A stretch of DNA of 64,000 bases from Streptomyces sp. TRM70350 (GTDB lineage: Bacteria; Actinomycetota; Actinomycetes; Streptomycetales; Streptomycetaceae): positions 62,001 to 126,000 of the forward strand of contig NZ_JAHUXH010000017.1 of assembly GCF_019219825.1 (NCBI RefSeq), read 5' to 3'. This document shows, piece by piece, positions 8,798 through 19,400 of this stretch. The notes beneath the pieces were generated by a model. That model was not told the origin of the DNA, ran no database searches, and was given only the letters and a program-made list of their open reading frames with translations. The position numbers and the translations under genes were made by a program. The first letter of the stretch is position 1. Each line of letters opens with the position of its first letter.

Positions 8798-9148
8798 TGG
8801 GCCGTCTTGCCCGGTTCGAAAGGCCCGCGAGTCTACGACGGGGCCGCGGCCCGGCTGCCTGCCATCGCCGACCTATACGGCAACGATCCCACCCGTCACC
8901 GCTGGGTCCTGGCCCGCCGCAGCCTGACCCGACCTGACGAGATCGCCCATTACCCGGCCCACGCCCCGGTCGGCACGACGGTCACCGCGCTGGTCCGCGT
9001 CGCCGGCGCACGCTGGGCGATCGAGGGTGCCTCCAGGCCGCGAGGAACGAATGCGGCCTCGCCGGTACGAGGTCCGCCGCTGCATCGGCTGGTACGCCAC
9101 ACCTCGCCATGGCGCCGTGTTGGCCTCCCCGCGTCCGCTCCATTCTGA
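8798..9148 (+). pseudogene. IS701-family transposase fragment
   Basis: Starting four bases after the phosphatase stop, the frame reads GSKGPRVYDGAAARLPAI, HRWVLARRSLTRPDEIAHY and VRVAGARWAIE, blocks of the C-terminal half of IS701-family DDE transposases. Past 9030 the homology continues (ARNECGL, RYEVRRCIGWY) but jumps frames at least twice. N-terminal sequence is missing. It is a dead relic. Confidence 0.75.
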
Positions 9149-9891
9149 CCAGCCAGAGCCGGGCGCTGGGGGGAGCCGGTGGTGCGCAGCATGTGGGAGT
9201 GGGGAGAAGGCCGGACGGGCGAACACCAGTGAACCCTCGATGACGCCTGGTGAGAGAAAGCCCCGCAGGTGGGATGCCGGAGCGGGGTGCAGGGCGGGGC
9301 CGCTGCGATGCGGCAGGCGCCGGGCGGATGATTCACGCCGCTCGGGAGGACACCGTCGCCCCGGGGCATGGAGGGCGTCCAACCCGGCGGCATTTGCGCG
9401 CGGAACGTGGAAACCCCGACGGAGGCCGCCGGTTGACGGCGGTGGGCCCGACCGTGAGGAAGGCCGACGTCTCCAGGGGGACAGGACGGCTCAACCTTCT
9501 TCTGCGCGGGCGGTTCAGCGACGCCCCGGCGACGGCGGCCATCGACGCGGTGACCAGCGCGGTCCATGACCGAGGGGTGCCACGGGCGGCGCCGCCTGGC
9601 CGTCGCGCGTTCGTGGCGCTCGGGTCGGCCACCCGCGGCGACGTCACGTCCGCGAAGTGGGCGGCGCGGGCCGCGTCGTCGCCCTCCGGCTCGAACCGCC
9701 GACCGGCCGAGGCCGGCGCCGTCGGAGCGGGAGAGCGGATTCCCCCCTGGTGCCAAGGACGGACAGTGACCGCGGTGGAGGGCCAGGGAGCCGTACGGCG
9801 GGGGTGACGCCGCCGATGCGGGAGCGCACCGAGGCCAACAGCGCAATCCCTGCAGGCGGTAGCGGTCATTCCGCTCATGGGCGACAACATA
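9149..9891. other. Gene-free stretch of about 740 bases
   Basis: Several long frames are open here on both strands but all are Arg/Pro/Ala-rich without domain-like composition, start context or recognisable motifs. I see no repeats or RNA genes. It separates the decayed left flank from the regulators of the NRPS cluster. Confidence 0.4.
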
Positions 9892-9903
9892 GACACGGGT
9901 GTC
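9892..9903. promoter_or_regulatory. Short palindrome upstream of marR-type gene
   Basis: GACAC-GG-GTGTC, about 97 bases before the MarR start. MarR proteins bind short palindromes near their own promoters, so this is a candidate operator, but a 12-base palindrome can arise by chance in such GC-rich DNA. Confidence 0.2.
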
Positions 9904-10000
9904 GGTCACCTGTACGGTGCAGCAACGCATGGCCGGGAATCGCCGTCTGCGGCACACGGCGGGGCGATCAGTGTGCCGATTTCTGCCTGAGGGGGACGTT

Positions 10001-10492
10001 GTGCATGCTGCGACATCCGGCAGGGAGGACCGTGACCGCCTGAGCGCGGTCGACGCCCTCAGCCGCTCCGCCGTCGCTGTGCTCCATCTGAACGGCCGGT
10101 TCGTAGCGCTCCTCAACGAATTGAGTCAGACCTCGGGACTGAGCGCCGCGCAATGGCAGGTCCTCGATGCGGTGGGAGCCAGGCCGCGGACCGTGTCCGA
10201 CGTCGCCCGGCTGCTGGGCACCACCCGTCAGAGCGTGCAGCGACTCGCCGACCTCCTGGTGGAGCAGGGGCTCGCAGCCTACCGGGACAACCCGGCGCAC
10301 CGGCGCGCCCGGCTGCTGGCGGCCACCGGGCCAGGAGAGGTGGCGCTGCGCGATGTCGGCCCCGCCCACGCCGAACTGGCCCGGCTGCTGTGCGAGAAGC
10401 TGGGGGGAGAGGCCGAACTCCGGCGCACCGTCGAGACCTTGAGCGGACTGTCGCGGGCCCTGTGCACCGTAGCTCCGCGCGTCCCGTCCTGA
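10001..10492 (+). CDS. MarR-family transcriptional regulator
   Basis: A 163-residue MarR-type winged-helix protein: dimerisation helix (SRSAVAVLHLNGRFVALLNE), then LSAAQWQVLDAVGARPRTVS DVARLLGTT as the recognition region, wing residues LAAYRDNPAHRRARLLA, and a closing dimerisation helix. The start was set at GTG 10001 because GAGGGGGA lies just upstream; the frame extends about 34 codons further without ribosome site. It sits 157 bases before the AfsR-like regulator and marks the likely left edge of the cluster. It may sense the product or an intermediate. Confidence 0.8.
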   Translation: MHAATSGREDRDRLSAVDALSRSAVAVLHLNGRFVALLNELSQTSGLSAAQWQVLDAVGARPRTVSDVARLLGTTRQSVQRLADLLVEQGLAAYRDNPAHRRARLLAATGPGEVALRDVGPAHAELARLLCEKLGGEAELRRTVETLSGLSRALCTVAPRVPS

Positions 10493-10648
10493 GACGGAGC
10501 CGGGCGGCAGCCTTCGACCGCTCCGACCAGAGGGCCGCACACGGCGCCACACCGCCCCGCCCACCCGCCGGTCGCTGTCCGATCGGCACCTTTGTTCGCC
10601 TTGTTGTAGCGTTACCGACCTGTCACAGGCCGCAGTCCGGGGGGACCG

Positions 10649-13600
10649 TTGAATCAGTTGGTGTTCAGACTGCTGGGTCCCCTGCACGTCGAGGCCGACG
10701 GGGTCCCACTGCGCATCAAGGGCAGACGGCAGTCCACCGCGCTGGCGATGCTCCTGTTGTCCGCCGACCGGATCATTTCCGTCGACACCCTGGTCGACGC
10801 CGTCTGGCCGGAATCACCCCCGGCGACCGCCCGCAACCAGATCGCCATCTGCGTGGCGACCCTGCGCAAGACGTTCAAGGAGGCCGGCGAGAGCGAACTG
10901 CTGCTCACCTCCCCGCCCGGCTACGTCCTGGCCCGCGGCGAACACCGCATCGACGTCATGGAGTTCCTGCAGCAGGCCGAACACGGCCGTGACGCCGCCC
11001 GGCTCGGACGGGCCGAGGAGGCGTGCATCCTGCTGGAGGAGGCGCTCAGCAAGTGGCGCGGCCCGGCCCTCGACGAACTGACCGGGGAACGGATCGAGGC
11101 CGAGGCCACCCGGCTCGAACAACTGCGCCTCGACCTGATCGAGGAGCGCGCCGGGCTGATGCTGCAACTGGGTCGGCACCGGGCGCTCACCGGCGAGCTC
11201 GGCGAGCTGGTCGCCCGGCACCCGCTGCGGGAGCAGTCGCGCGAGCACCTGATGCTGGCGCTGTACCGCTCCGGTCAGCGCGCCGAGGCCCTGGAGGTCT
11301 TCCGGCAGGGCCGCCGACTGCTCAACGGGGAACTCGGCATCGAACCCGGCCCGCCGCTGCAGCAGTTGCACGACCTGATCCTGCACGACTCGCCGGAACT
11401 GACCCGGCCGCCCGCCGCGGTACCGGCCGCGCCGGTCACCGTCCAGACGCCCGCCCAACTCCCGGCCGACGTACGGCGATTCACCGGACGGCAGCAGGAG
11501 CTGGCCGCACTCGACAGACTGCTCAAGGAGCCGTACCATCCGCACGCGCCCGCCGTGGCGACGATCGTCGGGGTGGCCGGCGTGGGCAAGACCGCGCTCG
11601 CCGTCCACTGGGCGAGCCAGGCGGCCGAGCGCTTCCCCGACGGCCAGCTCTTCGCCGACCTGCGGGGCTACGACGAGGAGAACCCGCCGGTCTCCCCGTC
11701 CGCCGTACTGGACCGCTTCCTGCGGGCCCTGGGAACGCCCGCCCCGCAGATACCCGAGGAGCGCGACGAGCGCGCGGCGCTGTTCCGCAGTCTGCTGAGC
11801 ACCCGCAGGGTGCTGATCCTCCTCGACAACGTACGGTCGTTCGCCCAGCTGAGGCCCTTGCTCCCGGGGGGCGGGCGCAGCGTCGTCCTGGCCACCGGGC
11901 GCGAGGCCCTCGACGACGTGACCGGCGACTACACCGCTCTGCGCATCCGGCTGCGGGTCCTGCCACAGTCCGAGGCCACCACGCTGCTCACCAAGATCGC
12001 CGGCGCTGACCGGTTCGGCAGCGACCCGGTGGCCCTGGAGCAGCTGAGCGCCCTGTGCGACCGGCTGCCGCTGGCGCTGCGCATCGCCGGGGCCCGGCTG
12101 GCCGCCAAACCCGGGCTGAGCGTACGGGGGCTGGTGGAGCGGCTGCGTGACCAGCGGCGGCGGCTGGACGAGCTGAGCCCGGAGGAGGGCGGGGTGCGGG
12201 CGGGGTTCCGTCTGACCTACCGCGACCTGTCCCCGGACGCCGCCCGCATGTACCGCCGACTCGGGCTGCTGCGCACCGCCGACTTCGCGGCGTGGGTCGC
12301 CGCGGCCACCGTGGAGACCGATCTGTGGCACGCCGAGGAACTGCTCGACCAGCTCGTCGACGCCCAGTTGCTGGAGGCCGTCGACCCGGTGCCGGGCCGG
12401 GCGGCCCGTTACCGCTTCCAGGACCTGCTCCAGCTGTTCGCCCGCGAACGCGCGGAGGCGGACGAGACGCAGCAGGAGTGCGACGACGTACTGGAGCGGA
12501 CCTTCGCGGCCTGGCTCTGGCTCGCGGAGGAGGCCCATCGGCGCCTGGCCGGGCGCGAGTTCCCGGTCGGCCGCCCCGCGGAGCCGGCGCCCAGGTTCCT
12601 GCGGAGCGCGGCGGACGACCTGCTGGCCTCACCGCTGGACTGGTTCGACTCCGAGCGCGCCGCCGTCACCGACGTGGTGGTGCACGCGGCGGAGCTGGAC
12701 CGGGCCCGGTACGCCTGTGCCCTGACCGAGAGCGCGGTGCTGCACCTGGAGACGCGCAACTACCTGGAGGACTGGCAGCGGTGCGCCGAGGCGTCCCTGT
12801 CGTCGGCCCGCCGCACCGGCGACCGGGCCGGCGAGGCCACGATGCTGCGGCTGCTCGGCTCGCTCGCCATCTACCAGCGGCGCTATGAGCTGGCCGAAGG
12901 GCGCAACATGGCCGCGCTGCGGCTGCTGCGGCAGATCGGCGAACCGCACGGGGCGGCGCTCGCCCAGCGCAACCTCGCCATGTGCGCCCGGTTGCAGGGA
13001 GACTGGGAGCGGGCGCTTGAGCACTGCCGGGCGGCGCTCGACGGTTTCGCCACGGCCGGGGACGTCGGCAACCAGGCCCACCTGCTGGGCTACCTCGCTC
13101 AGATCGAGCTCGACCGCGGCCAAGTGGGCCGGGCGCTGCCGCTGGCCGTGGAGGCGGTCGCCCTGAGCCGGCGTGCCGGATCGGTCCGCGCGGAGACCCA
13201 GAGTGTCTACCGGCTCGCCGAAGTACGACTGCACGCCGGTGAACTGGACCTGGCCGCCGAGTCCTTCCACGACGTGCTGCAACTGGCCCGCAAGGAGGGT
13301 GACCGCGTCGGCGAGGCCCACGCCCTGCGGGGGCTGGGCGAGACCCAGTGGAGCCAAGGCCTCCTCCCGACGGCCGAGCGCACGCTGGAGCAGGCCCTGG
13401 AGATCACCGAGGAACTGGCCGACCGCTTCCTGTACGCCCGGGTCCAGACGGACCTCGGCTGCGTCGGGGCCCTCGGCGGTGACCGTGCGGCGGCGGCGCG
13501 GAGGTTCGAGCGGGCCTACGCCGCTCTCGGGGAGGTCGGAGCGCAGCCCTGGCGGGCGGGCGTCCTGCGGCTGATGGCCGCCGTACGGGACGGCGCCGTG

Positions 13601-13672
13601 ACCGGCAGCGAGGCGGAACGATGCTTCACGCCGCAGGCCTTGCGTCGGCTGCTGTCGGACGGTAAGGGCTGA
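10649..13672 (+). CDS. AfsR-like SARP regulator with NB-ARC and TPR domains
   Basis: A 1007-residue regulator. Residues 1-95 are an OmpR-like DNA-binding domain (FRLLGPLHVEADGVPLRIKG, VDTLVDAVWPESPPATARN). Residues 100-250 are a bacterial transcriptional activation domain. Residues about 280-600 are an NB-ARC ATPase with P-loop VGVAGVGKTAL, Walker B VLILLDN and the CDRLPLALRIAG block. The C-terminal third is helical TPR repeats. This is the full AfsR architecture, usually an ATP-dependent activator of antibiotic genes. The start is TTG at 10649 preceded by GGGGGACC; GTG at 10661 is an alternative. It is the first of three SARP-type genes in the window. Confidence 0.85.
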   Translation: MNQLVFRLLGPLHVEADGVPLRIKGRRQSTALAMLLLSADRIISVDTLVDAVWPESPPATARNQIAICVATLRKTFKEAGESELLLTSPPGYVLARGEHRIDVMEFLQQAEHGRDAARLGRAEEACILLEEALSKWRGPALDELTGERIEAEATRLEQLRLDLIEERAGLMLQLGRHRALTGELGELVARHPLREQSREHLMLALYRSGQRAEALEVFRQGRRLLNGELGIEPGPPLQQLHDLILHDSPELTRPPAAVPAAPVTVQTPAQLPADVRRFTGRQQELAALDRLLKEPYHPHAPAVATIVGVAGVGKTALAVHWASQAAERFPDGQLFADLRGYDEENPPVSPSAVLDRFLRALGTPAPQIPEERDERAALFRSLLSTRRVLILLDNVRSFAQLRPLLPGGGRSVVLATGREALDDVTGDYTALRIRLRVLPQSEATTLLTKIAGADRFGSDPVALEQLSALCDRLPLALRIAGARLAAKPGLSVRGLVERLRDQRRRLDELSPEEGGVRAGFRLTYRDLSPDAARMYRRLGLLRTADFAAWVAAATVETDLWHAEELLDQLVDAQLLEAVDPVPGRAARYRFQDLLQLFARERAEADETQQECDDVLERTFAAWLWLAEEAHRRLAGREFPVGRPAEPAPRFLRSAADDLLASPLDWFDSERAAVTDVVVHAAELDRARYACALTESAVLHLETRNYLEDWQRCAEASLSSARRTGDRAGEATMLRLLGSLAIYQRRYELAEGRNMAALRLLRQIGEPHGAALAQRNLAMCARLQGDWERALEHCRAALDGFATAGDVGNQAHLLGYLAQIELDRGQVGRALPLAVEAVALSRRAGSVRAETQSVYRLAEVRLHAGELDLAAESFHDVLQLARKEGDRVGEAHALRGLGETQWSQGLLPTAERTLEQALEITEELADRFLYARVQTDLGCVGALGGDRAAAARRFERAYAALGEVGAQPWRAGVLRLMAAVRDGAVTGSEAERCFTPQALRRLLSDGKG

Positions 13673-14038
13673 CCGCCTGGTCCGAGCCGACGGAAGGTAC
13701 GGGCGTGCACGGTGGTGAGGTCGGAACCGTGTGTTGCTGCTCCGGCTCCACGGCACCCGGCCTTCACCACCGCAGGGCCGGAGCTCGGTCGGTGCGGTCG
13801 CTGAGGATCCGGCCGACTTGGCGTGGCGCCGGGCGCGGGCCGGAACAGGTGGCCCGGCCGTGTGCGTCGCGCGTCCGCGTGCTGCGGCTGCGGGCGGGAT
13901 GGTGGTACGGGGCGTGCGTGCCCGCTCGGTGTGGAGGCGGGCCGTACGGGGTGCGGTCGCGGGCCATGCGGCCGACTCCGGTGTGAGCACCGAGTCGTCG
14001 CTGCCCACTACGAAAGGCGCGTGCGGACCCTCGGCGGG
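13673..14038. other. Gene-free interval after the AfsR-like gene
   Basis: No domain-like frame on either strand. It lies between convergent transcription units (AfsR-like on plus, small secreted peptide on minus), but I see no convincing terminator hairpin with a T tract. Confidence 0.4.
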
Positions 14039-14233
14039 TCACCCCCAGGGCATGTCGTCCTCAGCTGTGGCCGACGGCTCGACCGGCTTGACGATGCCCC
14101 AGGGCATGTCGCCCGCCGTCACGGTGGTCGAGTGTGCGGTGGTACCCAGCCCGGCGCCGGTGCCCGTGACGAGTCCGGCCAGAACGACCAGACCTGCTAT
14201 CGCCGCCCGCTTCGCCGTCCGAGTGCTGCGCAT
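14039..14233 (-). CDS. Small secreted peptide with two DMPWG motifs
   Basis: A 64-residue protein with a basic N-terminus (MRSTRTAKRAA), a hydrophobic core (IAGLVVLAGLVTGTGAGLG) and a short mature part of about 30 residues. The mature part holds GDMPWGIVKPVEP and ends exactly in DDMPWG. GAGGGAG six bases before the ATG supports translation. There is no Cys, so it is not a disulfide peptide. It is divergent from the SARP gene at 14430, sharing a 196-base control region with an inverted repeat. I do not recognise the family. The repeated motif at the extreme C-terminus suggests a binding or processing signal. Confidence 0.65.
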   Translation of the reverse strand: MRSTRTAKRAAIAGLVVLAGLVTGTGAGLGTTAHSTTVTAGDMPWGIVKPVEPSATAEDDMPWG

Positions 14234-14321
14234 GGAGACTCCCTCTGCCAGTGGACCGTACAGCCGCTCTCTGCGGTGTGAAGGGACACTAGGGACGCCT
14301 CCTATCGAATCATTGTCCCAC

Positions 14322-14353
14322 CGATTTCACGCCTCGGAGCACTCGTGAAATCG
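14322..14353. promoter_or_regulatory. Perfect inverted repeat, candidate operator
   Basis: CGATTTCACG (14322-14331) and CGTGAAATCG (14344-14353) are exact complements separated by 12 bases, so the arm centres are 22 bases, about two helical turns, apart. It lies in the divergent region between the DMPWG peptide and the SARP gene and is notably AT-richer than its surroundings. A dimeric regulator site is likelier than a terminator because no T run follows. Confidence 0.5.
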
Positions 14354-14429
14354 ACACGACATCGGGAAAACAACGGGTCCCTCTAGCTTCGTTCGCAGAT
14401 TCTTCGCATGAATCACGAACGGGGATGTC

Positions 14430-16313
14430 ATGGAATTCCGAGTGCTCGGGCCGGTAGAGGTGCGCCACGGGCGACACCGGGTGCCGATCTCCGGGACGAA
14501 GCTGCACACCGTGCTCGCGGCACTCCTGCTGGCCCGCGGCGAGGTGGTGTCCGACGACCGGCTGAGCCGGCTGCTGTGGGGATGGACGCCACCGGTCACC
14601 GCCAGCGCCCAGCTGTACACCTATGTGTCCAGGCTTCGGAAGATGCTCGGCGATGACATACTCATCGACCGCAGGCCACCTGGATATGCCATGGCCATAG
14701 GAAATTCCTTGGTCGATCTGTTCGCATTCGAAGAACTCGCGCGCGTGGGACGGGAAGCACTCTTCGCGCACGACCACGAAAGGGCCGCCGACCTTCTCCG
14801 GGACGCGCTTGCGCGGTGGAGCGGCCCGCCCCTGGCGAACACCACCGAGCATCTCGCGGAGGCCGAGGCACCGAGTCTGCTGGAGGCCCGCACCGCCACT
14901 GTGGAGTACCGGATCGCGGCCGATCTGGCGCTCGGTCGGCACGAGCAGATCACCGCCGAGCTCACCGGGTTGGTGGCCGAATTCCCGCTGCGCGAGCGAA
15001 TCCGCACCCAGTTGATGACCGCGCTGTGCCGCAGTGGCCGGCAGGCCGACGCCATCCACGTCTACCATCACGGCCGCGCCGCGCTGGCCGAGGAGCTCGG
15101 CGTGGACCCGTGTGAGGAACTGCAGGCGACCTACCGGGCCCTGCTGGAGGGCTCCCTCGCCCGCCTGCCGCAGGCCCACGCCCCTGCACGGGCCGCGCAC
15201 CCGGCCGATCCGGGCGCGGGCGACGCCCCCGACGGCGCCGGCGCGCCGCACGGCGTCCCGGCGACGCTGCCCCCGGACACGGTCGACTTCACCGGCCGGG
15301 AACGCGAACTCGACCTGCTGCACCGCGCGCTGGCCCCGAACGCCGACACCGCCGACCGCCCGCGACGGGTCCTGGTGACCGGGATGGCCGGGGTCGGCAA
15401 GACCGCGCTGGCCGTGCACGCCGCCCACCGCTGCAAGCGCTACTTCCCCGACGGGCAGCTCTATGCCGACCTGCGCGCCCCGGACGGCACGGTGCGGCCC
15501 GCCGGCCTGGTGCTGCTGCACCTGCTCAGGGCCCTCGGGCTGCCCCAGGACGCGCAGGCCGCCGACGACACCGACGAACTGGTCCGCCTGTACCGGGAAC
15601 GCACCGGCGGACAGCGGCTGCTGATCCTGCTGGACAACGCCGCGGGCGCCGCGCAGCTCGGCCCGCTGCTGCCCAACACCCCCGAACCGGCCGTCCTCGT
15701 CACCGGCCGCACCGCTCTGCCCACCATCGCCGGGGCGCACACCGTGGCCCTGGACCCGCTGGAGGACGGGCCGGCGCTCCAGTTGCTCGCGGCCGCCGCG
15801 GGACCGGACCGGATGGCCGCGGCGCCCGGTGCGGCCGGCGTCATCGTGGAGCACTGCGCCGGACTTCCGCTGGCCCTGCGGATCGTCGGCACCCGGATCG
15901 CCGCCCGCCCGCACTACGCTCCGGACCGGCTCGCCCGGCGGCTCGCGGACCCCGACACCCGCCTGCGCGAGCTGCACTCGGGCGACCTCGACGTGCACGG
16001 CGCGCTGCTGCCGTCGTGGCGGGGCCTGCCGCCGGCGGCCCGCCGGGCGTTCCCCGCACTCGCCGGCCTCGGGCTGCGGCCGTTCCCCGCGGTGGAGGCG
16101 GCGCGGCTGCTCGGGCTGCCCGAGGGGGACGCCGAACTGCTGCTGGAGGCCATGGCGGACGCGGCACTGCTGGAGGTCAGCGGCGCGGACCGGTACGGCC
16201 GGCCCTGCTACCTGTTCCACCCGCTGGTACGGCTGTTCGCCCTCTCCCTGCCGGGCGAACGGGCGAGGGGCGAACCGGCGGGACGGTCGCCGCGCAGCGT
16301 AACCGGTGGCTAA
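14430..16313 (+). CDS. AfsR/SARP regulator with NB-ARC, no TPR
   Basis: A 627-residue activator. It has an OmpR-type winged helix (MEFRVLGPVEVRHGRHRVPI; SDDRLSRLLWGWTPPVTASA), a BTAD domain (about residues 100-245, ending VYHHGRAALAEELGVDPCEE), then an NB-ARC ATPase with P-loop VTGMAGVGKTALAV (about residue 318), LLILLDN and CAGLPLALRIVG. The TPR region of full AfsR is absent, and the protein stops soon after the ARC winged helix. The start ATG has ACGGGGAT upstream. It ends about 100 bases before the Cy-A-T synthetase in the same direction, so it is the most likely pathway-specific activator of the plus-strand operon. Confidence 0.85.
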   Translation: MEFRVLGPVEVRHGRHRVPISGTKLHTVLAALLLARGEVVSDDRLSRLLWGWTPPVTASAQLYTYVSRLRKMLGDDILIDRRPPGYAMAIGNSLVDLFAFEELARVGREALFAHDHERAADLLRDALARWSGPPLANTTEHLAEAEAPSLLEARTATVEYRIAADLALGRHEQITAELTGLVAEFPLRERIRTQLMTALCRSGRQADAIHVYHHGRAALAEELGVDPCEELQATYRALLEGSLARLPQAHAPARAAHPADPGAGDAPDGAGAPHGVPATLPPDTVDFTGRERELDLLHRALAPNADTADRPRRVLVTGMAGVGKTALAVHAAHRCKRYFPDGQLYADLRAPDGTVRPAGLVLLHLLRALGLPQDAQAADDTDELVRLYRERTGGQRLLILLDNAAGAAQLGPLLPNTPEPAVLVTGRTALPTIAGAHTVALDPLEDGPALQLLAAAAGPDRMAAAPGAAGVIVEHCAGLPLALRIVGTRIAARPHYAPDRLARRLADPDTRLRELHSGDLDVHGALLPSWRGLPPAARRAFPALAGLGLRPFPAVEAARLLGLPEGDAELLLEAMADAALLEVSGADRYGRPCYLFHPLVRLFALSLPGERARGEPAGRSPRSVTGG

Positions 16314-16409
16314 CCGGCCCGCCCTAGCCTCGCCCCTGCCCCGCGGCGCGACGCCCCCGAAGCACCTGGCCCCGATGCCCCTTTCCGTCACTGCGAGTGG
16401 AGTTGGACC

Positions 16410-19400
16410 ATGACCGAGCTCTTGCACGGCCCCGCCGACAGCGCCGCGCCCTTCCCGATGACCGAGACCCAGCAGGCGCTGATGATCGGCCGGGGCGAGG
16501 GCGTCGAGCTGGGCAGCATCGGCTGCTACGGCTACTTCGAGTGGGAGCGCGCCGATCTGGACCCGGAGCGTTTCGCGACGGCCTGGCGCCGGGTCGTCGC
16601 CCGCCACGACATGCTGCGCGCGGTGGGCCGGTTCGACGGTACCCAGCACGTGTTCGCCGAGCCCCCGCCCTACGACATACCGGTCGTGGACCTGCGGGAC
16701 ACCGACCCGGCGGACGCGCAGCGCCGACTCGCGCGGCTGCGGACGGAGATGAGTCACCAGGTGATCCCGGTGGGCAGCTGGCCGCTGTTCGACCTGCGGA
16801 TCATCCGGCTGCCGGGGGAGGGGAACCTCAGCCGGATCCACCTGGGCATCGACCTCCAGGTGCTGGACGCGTCCAGCGCCTTCCAGGTGCTCTTCCCCGA
16901 CCTGATCGACTTGTACGAGGACCCCGCGGCGCAGCTGCCCAAGCCCGGCATCACCTTCGCCGAGTACGCCCGCTGGCGCGCCGACGTCCTGCCCGCCACC
17001 GCGGCCTTCGCGGCGGCGCGCGACTACTGGCTCCAGCGGGTGCCGCAGCTGCCGCCCGCCCCCTCCCTGCCCGCCGGAGCCGCCCGGGACGGCGAGGTCC
17101 GCTTCGAGCGGCACGAGCACCGCCTCGCCGCCGACGACTGGCAGCGCTTCCAGCGGCTGGCACGGGAGGCGGAGCTGTCCCCGTCGATCCTGCTCACCGC
17201 CGCGTTCGCCGAGGTGGTGCGCTGCTGGGCGGAGGAAGCCGACTTCACCCTCAACTACCCGGTGTTCCAGCGGCCCCCGGTGCACGAGGACATCGGCGGC
17301 GTCCTGGGCGACTTCACCAACGCCGTCATGCTCACGGCGGACAGCTCCGGCGCCACTTTCCTGGACCGGGCGCACGCCCTGCGCGACCAGCTGCACCGGG
17401 ACATGGAGCACGGCAGCTTCAACGGCGTCCGGGTGCTGCGCGAGCTGACCCGGCTGCACGGCGCGGGCGCCCAGGCCGGGATGCCGGTGGTCGTCACCAG
17501 CCTGCTCGACTACCCCGCCCGCCGCCCGGTCACCGACCTGGGACACGAGGTCTACTCCATCTCGCAGACCCCGCAGGTCTCCCTGGACGTACAGCTGCGC
17601 GAACTCGGCGGCGAACTGCGCGTCATCTGGGACTACGTCGACGGCGCCTTCGCACCCGGCTTCACCGAGGCCGCGTTCGGCGCCTACACCGCCCTGCTGC
17701 GGCGTCTCCTCGACGACCCCGGCAGCCTGCGCACCCGGCGCTTCGACCTGATCCCGCCCGCCGAGCGGGAACTGCGCCGCCGCGTCAACGACACCGCGGG
17801 CCAGATCCCGTACACCACCCTGCACGAGCTCTTCGCCGAGCAGGCCGCCCGCACCCCCGGCGCCGAGGCCGTCGTCGACGCCGGCCGCCGGCTGACGTAC
17901 GCCGAACTCGCCGCGTACGCCTGGCGCATCGGGCGGCGGCTGCGCGAGGACGGCGTGCGGCCCGGCGAGCTGATCGCCGTCGTGATGGAGAAGGGCTGGG
18001 AACAGTACGCGGCGGTGTACGGCATCCTGGCGTCCGGCGCGGCCTACCTGCCGCTGGACGCGTCCGTGCCGCCGGAGCGGCTGCGCCGTCTGCTCGCCCA
18101 GGCCGGCGTGGACACCGTCCTCACCCAGTCGACGCTGGAGAGTCGGATCGAGTGGCCGCGGCACACCCGGCGCCACCTCGTCGACCGGGACTTCGAGAGC
18201 GGCGACGCCACCCGGCCCGAGACCGCGCAGACGCCCGCGGACCTGGCGTACACCATCTTCACCTCCGGTTCGACGGGCGAGCCCAAGGGCGTGATGGTGG
18301 ACCACATCGGCGTGGTCAACCTGATCCAGGACGTCGCGCGGCGGTTCGGCGTGAACGCCTCGGACCGGCTGCTGGCCATCTCCGGACTGCACTTCGACGC
18401 CAGCGTCTACGACGTGTTCGGCGTGCTCACGCAGGGCGGCACGGTGGTGATCCCGCCGCCGTTCGGCCACGCGGAACCCGACGTCTGGGCCGGTCTGGTC
18501 GCCGCCGAACGCGTCACGCTGTGGAACTCCGTACCGGTGCTGATGGAACTGCTCGTCGGCGAGGCCGAGGTGCGCGAGCGGCGGGGCGGCGACCGGCCGC
18601 TTCGGTCGCTGCGGCTGTCGGTGCTCTCCGGCGACTGGATCCCGCTGACCCTCCCGGACCGGCTCCGCGCCCAGAGCCCCGGCATCCACGTCGTGGGGTC
18701 GGGCGGCCCGACGGAGACCATCTGCTGGTCGCTGTTCCAGCCCATCGGGGAGGTCGACCCGACGTGGACGAGCATCCCGTACGGCACGCCCATCACCAAC
18801 CAGCGCTACTACGTCGTCGACGGCACCGCCCGCGAACGCCCGCTCGGGGTCGTCGGCGAGATGGCCGTGGCCAGCGACGTCGGCCTGGCGCTCGGCTACC
18901 TGGGCGACGAGGAGCGCACCCGCAACCGTTTCGTCCATCTCCCGGAGACCGGTGAACGCGCGTACCTGACCGGGGACCTGGGCCGCTACCTCCCCGACGG
19001 CAGCATCGAGATCCTCGGCCGCGACGACTTCCAGGTGAAGGTCCAGGGCCACCGCATCGAACTCGGCGAGATCGAGGCCGCACTGCGCCAGGACGAGCAG
19101 GTCGACGCCGCCGTGGTGGTCGCTCCGGCCAGCGCCCACGGTGTCCGCCGGCTGCACGCCTACGTCGTGGCCGGGCCGGGCGGCTCGGGCGAGCAGATCC
19201 TGGCACGGCTTTCCGAGCAGCTGCCGACGTACATGGTGCCCGCCGCTCTCACCGTGCTGGACGAACTGCCGCTCACCCGCAACGGCAAGGTCGACCGTCT
19301 GCTGCTGGCGGCCCGAGCCGGAGCCCAGCAGTCCGCCGAGGACTCCGCCGCGGACCGGGACACGGAGCCCGGCGACGCGCTGGAGCTGGTGCTCTGCGCG

